From the NCBI GenBank assembly GCA_938038815.1, contig CALHTF010000076.1, positions 1 through 36,998 on the forward strand: 36,998 nt of DNA. The letters run 5' to 3'. Both the position numbers and the translations under genes were made by a program. Shown piece by piece: positions 7,987-15,999 of the stretch (its first letter is position 1; each line of letters starts with the position of its first letter). This DNA comes from an uncultured Acidimicrobiales bacterium. GTDB taxonomy: Bacteria; Actinomycetota; Acidimicrobiia; Acidimicrobiales; SHLQ01. The notes under the pieces were generated by a model. That model was not told the origin of the DNA, made no database searches, and saw only the letters and a list, made by a program, of their open reading frames with translations.

Positions 7987-9300
7987 ATGACCTCGACATT
8001 TCAGGCTCCGGGCGGGACCCAAGCTCCGCCAAGGCCCACGGTTGCAACCGAAGGGGCACTCTCGACCCCGCGCCGATTCCGGATCTGGTCACTTATTGCG
8101 CTGGCGTTCATCGTCTTGTTCGGCGTGATCTCGTCGATCGGCGCCTTCATCATGACCAACAGCGCCAATCGCATCGTCGATAACTCCGCACCGGTTCTCA
8201 TCGCGGTCCAAGACGTCCAGGCCAGCCTCGCCGAAGCGAACTCGGCGGCCACCGCAGCGTTCTTGTCGGGAGCCCAGGAAGACCCGCAACAGCGCCGACT
8301 GTACGAACAAGCGATCAACCGGGCCAGTAGCCAGATCGAAGAGACCGCTCGCCTCATCGGCGACGACGAAGGCGCTCACGACTCGCTGAAATCACTCACC
8401 ACCAACCTGACCCGGTACTCCGGGCTCGTCGAAGCATCTCGCCTTGCGAACCGCGAGGGTCTCGACCAGGCGGGCGACCTGCTCAGCGAAGCGCTCAGCC
8501 TGACCACCAACGAGATGCGGTCCGAACTCGACGTAGTCTCGGCCGCCGCTCGAACCCAGCTGGGCGACGACTTCGATGCCCCCGTCGTCTTCTTTGGCCT
8601 GTCACTGATGGCCTTACTTGTCGCCCTCGCCGTACTGGTGATCCTGCAAATCATCATGATGCGCAAGACCCGACGGCTGCTCAACCTCCCCTTATTGGCA
8701 GCCACGATCTTGGTCATCGCTGCCTTTGGATGGATGCTGGTCGGGGTGTTCAACAACGATGTCGAGTACAGCGCCGCGACCGAGGGCGGATCCGACCAGA
8801 TCGAGCTCATCTCCCAAATCCAATCGACCGCCTATGACTTCAACACCGCTCAGAGCCTGTCGTTGATCTCGGGCGAACGATTCGACCAGTTCGACCAGGA
8901 CCTCGCCGCCGAACGACTCGAAGTGAACGCCGACCGGCTCTCGCTTTTCTCCGCCGTTCAGAACGGTGCCGACTCGAATCGGGAACAAGCGGCCGCCAAC
9001 GAAATGATCGTGCGGTGGCAGCGCTACCGGACCGAAAGCGCACTGGTTGCCGAGCTGGTCGATGCCGGCGACGACGAAGCGGCCCGCCAAATCGCGCAGG
9101 GCCCAGCGGCGACCGCCTTCGTCGGGTTTAACACTGCGGTCGAAAGCGTGCTGCTCGACAACCGCGAACAGTTCACCGCTGGCGTCGACCAAGCTCGCAA
9201 AAGCTACGACTGGCTTCAGTACGGCATGGTTGTTCTCCCTCTGTTGGCCGCCTTGGCCGCGCTGTGGGGATTCCAGGTCAGGATCAACGAGTACCGATGA
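7987..9300 (+). CDS. GlnX-like four-helix membrane signalling protein
   Basis: A 437-aa integral membrane protein. Helices are near residues 33-56, 200-224, 235-257 and 408-428. Between them lie two large, helical, acidic extracytoplasmic domains (about 57-199 and 258-407) of the kind seen in bacterial sensors, each starting with a short Asn/Asp-containing turn (TNSANRIVDNSAPVL; FNNDVEYSAAT). This 4-TM, two-ectodomain layout and its linkage to pknG and a solute-binding lipoprotein match mycobacterial GlnX, which relays amino-acid binding by GlnH to PknG. No kinase or HAMP domain is recognised inside the cell. Start: ATG at 7987 with TACTAT 8 nt upstream and no Shine-Dalgarno suggests a leaderless mRNA; ATG at 7957 is possible but would precede the expected transcription start. 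It overlaps the next gene by ATGA. Confidence 0.8.
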   Translation: MTSTFQAPGGTQAPPRPTVATEGALSTPRRFRIWSLIALAFIVLFGVISSIGAFIMTNSANRIVDNSAPVLIAVQDVQASLAEANSAATAAFLSGAQEDPQQRRLYEQAINRASSQIEETARLIGDDEGAHDSLKSLTTNLTRYSGLVEASRLANREGLDQAGDLLSEALSLTTNEMRSELDVVSAAARTQLGDDFDAPVVFFGLSLMALLVALAVLVILQIIMMRKTRRLLNLPLLAATILVIAAFGWMLVGVFNNDVEYSAATEGGSDQIELISQIQSTAYDFNTAQSLSLISGERFDQFDQDLAAERLEVNADRLSLFSAVQNGADSNREQAAANEMIVRWQRYRTESALVAELVDAGDDEAARQIAQGPAATAFVGFNTAVESVLLDNREQFTAGVDQARKSYDWLQYGMVVLPLLAALAALWGFQVRINEYR

Positions 9301-10454
9301 CAACTTCACCTCGACTCCACCTTCCAACGGGCCTCAGCCGACGCCGGTTCCTTGGCGGCACCGGAGCGCTCGGGCTCGGGCTACTCACCGGATGCAGCAC
9401 CGCCGGTGGATTCCGCACCGAAGACCTTGGGGGCGGCAGCCAGCTCACCATTTTGAACTGGGCCGACTATGTCGACCCGACCGAAGCCGACCAGCCCGGA
9501 ACCGTCGACCGCTTTACCGCCGACACCGGCATTGGCGTCGTCTACGAGGAAGGCTGGGAAGACAACGCCGCCGCTTGGAACGACCTGATCGAGCCGACCT
9601 TGTCGTCGGGCGGCGTGCTCGCGGCCGACATCATCGTGCCGACCAACTGGCTAGCAGCGCGAATGATCGAACGTGGCTGGGCCGAACCGATCCCGCTCGA
9701 AGTCATTCCGAACCACGTAAACATCCAGCCGTCCTACCTCACCAACGACTGGGACCGCGGTTCGCGCTTTCAGATGCCCTGGCAAGGTGGCATCACCGGC
9801 ATCGCCTACGACCCGGCGCAAACCAACGGCCCGGTCACCAGCATCGAAGACTTGTTCTCGGACCGGATGAACGGCCGGGTAGGGCTCATCGTCGAAATGC
9901 GCGAAACGGTTGGCTTTGGCATGTTGCTCAACGGCGACGATCCATCGCGGCCCACCTTCGATACCGCAAGCGCCGGGCTACGCCGCATCGCCCAAGAGGT
10001 TGGTGCCGGCAAGGTGGCAATGTTCACCGCCAACGAGTTTGCCGACGAGTTGGCGGCCGGAAACCTGGCCGCCGCCATGGCCTGGTCGGGCGACACCGTC
10101 TTGCTCCAAGCCGATCGCCCCGACATCGAATTTGTCGTACCGGCCGAAGGGGCAATCTCGTGGTTCGACACGATGGTGATCCCGAAGGGTTCGCCCAACA
10201 AGGCGGCCGCTGCAGCATGGATGAACTACGTGTACGAGCCCGCCAACGCCGCGGCGATCACCAACTGGGTTGGCTACCTTTCGCCGGTGATTGGGGTGGG
10301 CGCCGCTCTTCGCGACATTGGCGCCACCGAGGTGGCCACCAACCCGATCCTGTTCCCCGACGACGAAACCCAGCGACGCCTCTTTACCTGGGGTGGCCTG
10401 GACAGCGGCGAAGAAGAAGCGCTTGAAGAAGAGTTCGCCGTCCTCATCGGTTAG
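9297..10454 (+). CDS. PotD-family polyamine-binding lipoprotein (Tat signal), sensor partner of GlnX-like protein
   Basis: A 385-aa solute-binding protein. The N-terminus has a twin-arginine motif (SRRRFLGG, residues 14-21), a hydrophobic stretch and a lipobox ending LLTGC at Cys33, so it is a Tat-exported lipoprotein on the outer face of the membrane. The mature part aligns by eye with E. coli PotD: LNWADYVDP, DIIVPTNWLA, VEMRETVGFGM, AMAWSGDTV, GAISWFDTMVIP and WVGYLSPV. Ligand positions that I recall for PotD are kept as W55, Y58, E200 (Asp in PotD), E203, W263, W289, D291 and Y327. No potABC permease genes are in the window, so a sensing role with the GlnX-like protein is favoured over transport. 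The start is the ATG at 9297 inside the glnX-like stop (ATGA), showing translational coupling. Confidence 0.87.
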   Translation: MTTSPRLHLPTGLSRRRFLGGTGALGLGLLTGCSTAGGFRTEDLGGGSQLTILNWADYVDPTEADQPGTVDRFTADTGIGVVYEEGWEDNAAAWNDLIEPTLSSGGVLAADIIVPTNWLAARMIERGWAEPIPLEVIPNHVNIQPSYLTNDWDRGSRFQMPWQGGITGIAYDPAQTNGPVTSIEDLFSDRMNGRVGLIVEMRETVGFGMLLNGDDPSRPTFDTASAGLRRIAQEVGAGKVAMFTANEFADELAAGNLAAAMAWSGDTVLLQADRPDIEFVVPAEGAISWFDTMVIPKGSPNKAAAAAWMNYVYEPANAAAITNWVGYLSPVIGVGAALRDIGATEVATNPILFPDDETQRRLFTWGGLDSGEEEALEEEFAVLIG

Positions 10455-10475
10455 CGAAGAAACGCAGAAAGAACC

Positions 10476-11831
10476 ATGCACGACTACACGCCCGAGATCG
10501 ACGACCTCGCCGACGCGGTAGTCGCCGCAGCCCGAGCCCGAACCCGCCTCGACCCAATCCCACTCGACTACCCAAAGAGCGCCGAAGAACTGCGCGAAGC
10601 CTGCGGACCAATGATCACCCCGGAGGGCATTGGCGGTCATCGCGCCCTCGAGCTCTACACCGAAACCCTCGCCCCGGCGAGCCTCTCCCCCGACTTCCCC
10701 CGTTACCTATCGTTCGTGCCGTCGGCGCCAACCGAAGCGGCGATCTTGTTCGACCTCATGGTCGGCGCGTCGTCGATCTATGGCGGGTCGTGGATCGAGG
10801 GCGCCGGAGCGGTCTACGCCGAGAACGAGGCGCTCGACTGGTTGCGCCAACTCGCCCACCTTCCTGAAGAGGCCGGGGGCGTCTTTGTGCCCGGCGGAAC
10901 GATCGGCAACCTGTCGGCCATGGCCGCCGCCCGCCACGACGCCCAGACCAAAGCCGAAGCCGCCGGCGCCGTTCCCGACCGGTGGGCATTTATCGCCTCG
11001 GCCCAGTCGCATTCGTCGGTCGAGTCGGCAACCCAGATCATGGACTGCGACGTGATCCTCGCCGATGTTGACGACGACTTCCGGATGACCGGCGAAAGTG
11101 TTGCGGCGCTGCTCGACGAACACGGTCACCGGGTGTGCGGCGTGGTCGCCACCGCCGGAACCACCAACCTTGGACGCATCGACCACATGGCCGAGATCGG
11201 CGCCATCTGCCGCGACCGCGACGTGTGGTTCCACGTCGATGCGGCCTACGGCGGCGCCGGCCTCGCGGCCCTAGATTGTCGGCCATTGTTCGCCGGCATC
11301 GAACACGCCGACTCGCTGATCATCGATCCCCACAAATGGCTGTTTGCGCCGTTCGATTGCTGCGCGTTGCTCTACCGCAACCCCGACCAGGCCCGAGCGA
11401 TCCACGCCCAACACGCTGGTTACCTCGAGTTCCTCGACGTGTACGGCGACTGGAATCCGTCGGATTTCGCCATCCACCTCACCCGCCGCACCCGAGGGCT
11501 GCCGTTCTGGTTCTCGCTCGCCACCCACGGCACCACCGCGTACGGCGATGCCGTACAGGTCACCATCGACCTAGCCGACGAAGCGGCCCGCCAAATTCGC
11601 GAAGCCGACCACGTCGAACTGGTGGTCGAACCATCGCTGTCGGTCGTGGCGTTCCGGCGCATTGGATGGGACGCCGACCAGTACACGGCCCGCACCCAAG
11701 AAATGATGAAGGCCGGAACCGCATTTGTCGTACCGTCGCGCCACAACAAAGAGCCGATCTACCGGTTCTGTTTTGTGAACCCCAAGACCACGTTCGACGA
11801 CATCGCCGCGATCTTGGCCGAACTGAAATAA
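10476..11831 (+). CDS. PLP-dependent group II amino-acid decarboxylase
   Basis: A 451-aa fold-type-I PLP enzyme of the aromatic-amino-acid/glutamate decarboxylase superfamily. The diagnostic sites are SHSS (His179, stacks on PLP), HVDAAYGG (Asp255) and DPHKWLF (Lys287, Schiff-base lysine). FVPGGTIGNLSAM binds the cofactor phosphate region. It converts an L-amino acid to the amine plus CO2; substrate (aromatic, glutamate, diaminobutyrate-like) cannot be read from motifs alone. It starts 21 nt after the PotD-like gene on the same strand with only a weak AGAAAGAA upstream, so co-transcription with the sensor genes is likely. That neighbourhood hints at amine metabolism linked to the sensing module (inference). 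Confidence 0.88.
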   Translation: MHDYTPEIDDLADAVVAAARARTRLDPIPLDYPKSAEELREACGPMITPEGIGGHRALELYTETLAPASLSPDFPRYLSFVPSAPTEAAILFDLMVGASSIYGGSWIEGAGAVYAENEALDWLRQLAHLPEEAGGVFVPGGTIGNLSAMAAARHDAQTKAEAAGAVPDRWAFIASAQSHSSVESATQIMDCDVILADVDDDFRMTGESVAALLDEHGHRVCGVVATAGTTNLGRIDHMAEIGAICRDRDVWFHVDAAYGGAGLAALDCRPLFAGIEHADSLIIDPHKWLFAPFDCCALLYRNPDQARAIHAQHAGYLEFLDVYGDWNPSDFAIHLTRRTRGLPFWFSLATHGTTAYGDAVQVTIDLADEAARQIREADHVELVVEPSLSVVAFRRIGWDADQYTARTQEMMKAGTAFVVPSRHNKEPIYRFCFVNPKTTFDDIAAILAELK

Positions 11832-11858
11832 CGACCAACCCGCTCGGGAGGACCCACC

Positions 11859-12107
11859 ATGTGCCGCAACATCACCACCCTTCGAGGGCTCGAACCCTCG
11901 GCCACCGCCGAAGAGATCGAAGCGGGTGCTCGTCAGTACTGCCGCAAGATCAGCGGCGTACAAAAGACCTCGGTCAACACCGAGGAAGCGTTTGAGAAGG
12001 CGGTAGCGATCATCGCCGCCGCCACCACCGAACTGTTGGCCGAACTACCGCCTCGCAAGGTGCCACCCAAGACCGAACCTCCGCTGCGCCGGCTCGCCAG
12101 AAAGTAA
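11859..12107 (+). CDS. DUF2277 family protein
   Basis: An 82-aa protein opening with MCRNITTLRGLEP, then a helix pair containing RQYCRKISGVQK and EEAFEKAV, and a basic Pro-rich tail. This fits the DUF2277 family of small actinobacterial/proteobacterial proteins of unknown function; the MCRNI start and the Y(C/V)RKISG motif are the family hallmark. A strong Shine-Dalgarno (GGGAGG) lies 8 nt before the ATG. It follows the decarboxylase stop by 27 nt and is probably co-transcribed. No function is assigned. Confidence 0.85.
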   Translation: MCRNITTLRGLEPSATAEEIEAGARQYCRKISGVQKTSVNTEEAFEKAVAIIAAATTELLAELPPRKVPPKTEPPLRRLARK

Positions 12108-12159
12108 CAACTGGCCCGCAAAATTCGATGGCCGAGCCAAATCCCGGCAGACTAGGGCC

Positions 12160-13383
12160 ATGAGCACTGTCACAGACCGTTACACAATCATCTCGGCCGA
12201 CACCCACGCCGGCGCCGACCACGAGACGTACCGCGAGTACCTCGACCCGGCCTACCGCGACGAGTTCGATGCTTGGCGCGGCAAGTACAAGAACCCGTGG
12301 AAGGATCTGCGCGACACCGACCTGCGGGTCCGCAACTGGGACGACGATCGACGCGACGCCGACCTCTACTCCGACGGCTGTGTGGCCGAGGTGGTCTTCC
12401 CCAACACGGTGCCGCCGTTCTACCCGGCCTTCGTGCTGTTTGCTGGTCCTCCAAAAGAAGAGGACTACAAGCGTCGCCGCGCTGGTCTGCAGGCTCACAA
12501 CCGCTGGCTGAAGGACTTCTGCGAGCGCCGCCCCGGGCAACGAGCTGGCGTGGGTCAGATCTTCCTCAACGACATCGACGATGCGATCGAAGACGCAACC
12601 TGGCTCAAGGAAAACGGTCTCAAGGGTGGCGTATTGCTGCCCAACGTCGCCCCGGACGTGAAGTGGGTCAAGCCGCTCTATGACCCCGAGTACGACCGGC
12701 TCTGGTCGGCTCTGGTCGACATGGATATGCCGGTCACCCTGCACGGCGGCACCGGTTCGCCGAACTACGGACGCTACGCCGCCACCCCGCTCATCATGAT
12801 TAGCGAGATCCCGTTCTACGGCGTGCGCCCCTTCGTACACATGTTGCTGTCGGGCGTGTTCGAACGACACGAGAAGATGAAGTTCGTCATGACCGAGAAC
12901 GCCGCCGGTGCCCTGCCCGAAATTGTGGCCGGCCTCGACCGCATCATCGCCCAGGTGCAAAAGGGTGCAATCGGCGAACTGAAGTACGGCGAGGAGAGCA
13001 AGCTGCCGAAGCTGGCTTCGGAGTACTTCGCCCAGAACTGCTACATCGGTGCCAGCATGCCCGGCCCCGACGATTGCGAAACCCGCCACATGCTGCCGGC
13101 CGACCGGTTCATGTGGGGCAACGACTACCCGCACGACGAAGGCAGCGGCCCGTATTCGCGTGAGCTGATCCGCCTCGCCCTTCCCGGCATCGAACAAGAC
13201 GAGATGCGCCGCATCTTGAGCGAGAACGCCGCTGCACTCTACGACTTTGACCTCGACGCGCTTGCGCCGTTGGCGGCCGAGCATGGTCCGACGATCGACG
13301 AATTGTCGACCCCGCTCACCGAACTGCCCGGCGAAGCGAACATGGCGTTGAAGAAGGCCGCCGAACAGGCCGGCTGGAACTAA
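12160..13383 (+). CDS. Amidohydrolase family 2 (metal-dependent TIM-barrel hydrolase/decarboxylase)
   Basis: A 407-aa protein beginning with a first-strand metal site (SADTHAG, D14/H16). Later come LHGGTG, FVMTENAAG and the C-terminal MWGNDYPHDEG, the amidohydrolase-2 pattern. The family includes aminocarboxymuconate-semialdehyde and related decarboxylases and various hydrolases; many paralogues with the EYLDPAYRDEFDAW-type N-terminus are uncharacterised, so no substrate is proposed. No signal peptide is seen. The start is ATG at 12160; at the 6-nt spacing found at other leaderless genes in this window there is CAGACT rather than TANNNT, and no Shine-Dalgarno. Its stop codon overlaps the stop of the convergent gene by 4 bp. 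Confidence 0.85.
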   Translation: MSTVTDRYTIISADTHAGADHETYREYLDPAYRDEFDAWRGKYKNPWKDLRDTDLRVRNWDDDRRDADLYSDGCVAEVVFPNTVPPFYPAFVLFAGPPKEEDYKRRRAGLQAHNRWLKDFCERRPGQRAGVGQIFLNDIDDAIEDATWLKENGLKGGVLLPNVAPDVKWVKPLYDPEYDRLWSALVDMDMPVTLHGGTGSPNYGRYAATPLIMISEIPFYGVRPFVHMLLSGVFERHEKMKFVMTENAAGALPEIVAGLDRIIAQVQKGAIGELKYGEESKLPKLASEYFAQNCYIGASMPGPDDCETRHMLPADRFMWGNDYPHDEGSGPYSRELIRLALPGIEQDEMRRILSENAAALYDFDLDALAPLAAEHGPTIDELSTPLTELPGEANMALKKAAEQAGWN

Positions 13384-14033
13384 GTCCGACGCTGGCCGGC
13401 CAGGCCAGCAACGTTCACCGGCGTGTCCACGCCGTCGACCAAGTCGGCGGCGGGGACAATGTCGCCCCAACTGCGGGTCAGCGGCAGAACTCCGGCCCAG
13501 TGTGGACCATCGAGGTCTTGGTCTTCGTCGACCGGGTCGCCGGCGCGGATCTTGGCCGACATTTCGTCGAGCGGCACCTCGAGCACGAGGGTCTTCTTGA
13601 GATCGGACTCGCTCGGCGGCCGAGCGGTATCCCAGATCTCCACGACATGGTCGTTGATGATTTTGAGCGCCGCGATCTTGGCGTCGGGGTCGTCGATCCT
13701 GGTTGCGGTTCCTCGCACCACCACCGACCGGTAGTTCATCGAGTTGTGGAACGGCGTGCGCGCAATAACGAGGCCGTCGACCAACGTGACGGTGACACAC
13801 ACGTCGACATCGGTGCCGGCCCGCAGCATGGCGTTGGCGACGGCTCCGTGAAGGAACAGAGTGTTGTCGGTGCGCCCATAGGCCATCGGCAACACGATTG
13901 GGCCATCGTCGGTGGCCACGCCCACGTGAGCGACCATGCCCGCATCGAGCACCTCGCGCATGGTGGCTGGGTCATACTCGGCCCGGTTGGTACCCCGCCG
14001 CATGGTGACTCGTTTGCTCGCTGCTTCGCTCAT
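13380..14033 (-). CDS. PNPOx-like split-barrel flavin-binding protein (NimA/Pyridox_ox_2 type)
   Basis: A 217-aa split-barrel protein of the pyridoxamine-5'-phosphate oxidase-like superfamily. Family features are RAEYDPATMREVLDAG, HVGVATDDGPIVLPMAYGR, LFLHGAVANAM and the conserved FHNSMNYRSVVVRG. Members bind FMN, F420 or heme; the 'MNYRSV' block with a preceding 'VLPMAYGR' is usual in NimA-like/flavin-nucleotide-binding proteins. It may reduce or detoxify small molecules, but substrate is unknown. Start: ATG at 14033 has GAGG 9 nt upstream; ATG at 14003 lacks one. The chosen start overlaps the upstream methyltransferase-like gene by 62 nt. The 3' end shares 4 bp with the convergent amidohydrolase gene. 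Confidence 0.85.
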   Translation of the reverse strand: MSEAASKRVTMRRGTNRAEYDPATMREVLDAGMVAHVGVATDDGPIVLPMAYGRTDNTLFLHGAVANAMLRAGTDVDVCVTVTLVDGLVIARTPFHNSMNYRSVVVRGTATRIDDPDAKIAALKIINDHVVEIWDTARPPSESDLKKTLVLEVPLDEMSAKIRAGDPVDEDQDLDGPHWAGVLPLTRSWGDIVPAADLVDGVDTPVNVAGLAGQRRT

Positions 14034-15045
14034 GGCGCAAAGCCTCGTTCACCTGGCCAGATGGGTCAACCGCATTTGGGCGGTAGGCGGTGCGGCGAAG
14101 CCGGAAGAGCTTTACCTGCTGGCGATAGTCGAGCCACGCCTGGCCGTAACGCTCGACCAACTCTTCGTGTTCGATCGCCGCTGCGTACCCAGCAGAGAAC
14201 GCGGCGGCACCGAGCGCGGTGGCGGCGAGCGGCCACGAGCCAGCAAGAACACCAAACCCGATGAGCACACCGGTCATGCCGGTCTGCATTGGGTTGGCGA
14301 TAAACGCGTAGACGCCTGAAACCACCAGTGACTTCGGTGGGTCGAACGGTACCGGTGTGCCGTCGCCGGTGGTCCAGAATTCCCATACCCCGGCGAGGGC
14401 GAGCAGCCCGAAGGGCGACACGGCGACGCCGATCATCAGCCACCAACCGAACGACCGGCCGAGCAAGGTCGACCAGTCTTCGCCGGTCACATCGAACACC
14501 GCCATCGGCAAGGCGTAGAACATGGCGACACCAAACCCGAACGACTGCACCAGCCCACGGGCGATTGCGTGCTCACCCCGGAGCGTCCAACGAGCGAGCA
14601 AAGAAAGAGGAGCCAAGATCGCGACCACGGCAACCAACTCGCCCACCAACCATGACCCGTGCAGTGAAACGGTCGGGTCGTACAGCGGCATGATCACCAG
14701 GTCGGCCACAAGGAACAGCGCGACCACCGAGGCGGTCGCCGGCAACGATGCTCGGACCGGCGCAATGGTGGCGACCCCGACGCCCCACAACAAGCTCCAG
14801 GTAAGCCAGAGGTCGACCGGCACGGCGTGAAATCGGCCCGCAACTTCGGCGAAACTCCACCACCCAAACTCGATCGCCATCTGGTTCACGGCCAGCAACG
14901 GGCCAAACGCAACGACCGTGCACGTGATGGCCAGCCCTACCCGTTGGGGCTGATCGCGTCGCCAGTACAACGCCAACCCAACGAGCGCGAACGTGCCATA
15001 GAGGGCCACGGCTCGCACGATGTCGGGGTTGGTCGAGGTCCACAT
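13972..15045 (-). CDS. Integral membrane protein with isoprenylcysteine/phospholipid-methyltransferase-like C-terminus
   Basis: A 357-aa polytopic membrane protein with about eight hydrophobic helices. The last part (SGVYAFIANPMQTGM, then AAAIEHEELVERYGQAWLDYRQQV) has the hallmarks of the ICMT/PEMT methyltransferase superfamily: a 'YxxxxNPMQ' turn that contacts S-adenosylmethionine, and 'EE.L...YG..Y..Y'. It may methylate a lipid or prenyl-type substrate in the membrane; the N-terminal helices are not recognised. A charged 30-residue tail ends in QPGRV and is encoded in the overlap with the downstream gene. It starts 3 nt after the stop of the START-like membrane gene, so the two are an operon. 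Confidence 0.75.
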   Translation of the reverse strand: MWTSTNPDIVRAVALYGTFALVGLALYWRRDQPQRVGLAITCTVVAFGPLLAVNQMAIEFGWWSFAEVAGRFHAVPVDLWLTWSLLWGVGVATIAPVRASLPATASVVALFLVADLVIMPLYDPTVSLHGSWLVGELVAVVAILAPLSLLARWTLRGEHAIARGLVQSFGFGVAMFYALPMAVFDVTGEDWSTLLGRSFGWWLMIGVAVSPFGLLALAGVWEFWTTGDGTPVPFDPPKSLVVSGVYAFIANPMQTGMTGVLIGFGVLAGSWPLAATALGAAAFSAGYAAAIEHEELVERYGQAWLDYRQQVKLFRLRRTAYRPNAVDPSGQVNEALRHERSSEQTSHHAAGYQPGRV

Positions 15046-15048
15046 GGG

Positions 15049-15993
15049 TTAACCCACCACGGTTTCGAGCAGGTAGTCGGCGGCCTGGTTCATACCGAAC
15101 TGCTGGGCGGGTCCGAAGTACACGCCGGGGTGGACCTTGCGCTCCCAGCGCATGGTCCACGACACCTCGGTGCCGTCGGGGCCTTCAGTCCAGAGCACCT
15201 CGCTCTCGTGAATGTCCATCCAGTTCGCCAGCGGCGTGGTGTCGGACACGATGGTGAAGACGGCCCGACCCGGTGACCGTTCGGTGATTTCCATCCGCAG
15301 CTCTGATGGCGCTTCGGCGGTGCCACCGGTGAACTCCACCACCCGGATGTCGCCGACGTCGAGGCCCGAACCATACGCATCGACCGGGGTCGGGAACCCA
15401 ATACCCAAGAAGCCGCCGGGGTCGCCGTAGTCGGGGCTGACACTCAGGCGATCGGCCACCTCGTCGGCGCTGAGGTCGAAGGTTTGTGCCGCGGTGACCC
15501 GACCTTGGGTCGACACCGGATCGTCGATGAGTGCGCCTTCGAAGCTAAGAATCACCAGCGGAGCCCAGAGCACCGCATACCGGGCATTGCGACTCTTGGA
15601 CGCCGAAACCGAGATGAGCCCGATCAACAGAATGATCGGCAACACCATGATCCAGCACACGATGCCTTCGGGTAAGGCAACAACACCTATCAGGGTGACC
15701 AACGTGATCGCTCGAGCGGTTGCGCCTCCGCTACCTCGACCCTGTTTCGCCGGAAGGTACACAAGCAGCAGGGCGAGCGTAGTCGGGACCCCGATCAACA
15801 TCGGTCCTGACGTACTCATATCGAAGTACTGCGCGGTGCGGTACGACGTAAACATCCACAGCAACACGATGATTGCCGCGAGCGGATGGTTCTTGGCGTA
15901 CCACATTGGTTCGCCGGTGGTTGGTTGCTGTGGATCATCAGCTTGGCCGTACGCGCTCGGCGGAACCGAAGGAGGGGGTGGTGGAAGGTTCAT
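15049..15993 (-). CDS. Membrane protein with C-terminal SRPBCC/START-like domain
   Basis: A 314-aa protein. The N-terminus is Pro-rich and cytoplasmic-looking (NLPPPPPSVPPSAYG). About four membrane helices follow (residues about 38-150). The C-terminal half (about 160-314) reads as a START/polyketide-cyclase-like lipid-binding fold: VTAAQTFDLSADEVADRLS, a beta-rich centre and a last helix FGMNQAADYLLETVVG. It may present or bind a hydrophobic ligand for the membrane methyltransferase encoded 3 nt downstream (inference). The ATG at 15993 has no Shine-Dalgarno but sits 6 nt after TACGGT, part of a good promoter, so the mRNA is probably leaderless. Confidence 0.7.
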   Translation of the reverse strand: MNLPPPPPSVPPSAYGQADDPQQPTTGEPMWYAKNHPLAAIIVLLWMFTSYRTAQYFDMSTSGPMLIGVPTTLALLLVYLPAKQGRGSGGATARAITLVTLIGVVALPEGIVCWIMVLPIILLIGLISVSASKSRNARYAVLWAPLVILSFEGALIDDPVSTQGRVTAAQTFDLSADEVADRLSVSPDYGDPGGFLGIGFPTPVDAYGSGLDVGDIRVVEFTGGTAEAPSELRMEITERSPGRAVFTIVSDTTPLANWMDIHESEVLWTEGPDGTEVSWTMRWERKVHPGVYFGPAQQFGMNQAADYLLETVVG

Positions 15994-15999
15994 AACAAC

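Noticed and set aside
9297-10454. Polyamine ABC-transporter operon
   Set aside because: No ATPase or permease gene is adjacent. The partner encoded upstream is a four-helix GlnX-like protein without permease motifs, so transport is not supported.
12010-13800. 596-codon minus-strand open frame across the amidohydrolase gene
   Set aside because: The plus-strand protein has clear amidohydrolase motifs. The antisense reading is Val/Gly/His-rich, has no family features and runs through two real genes.
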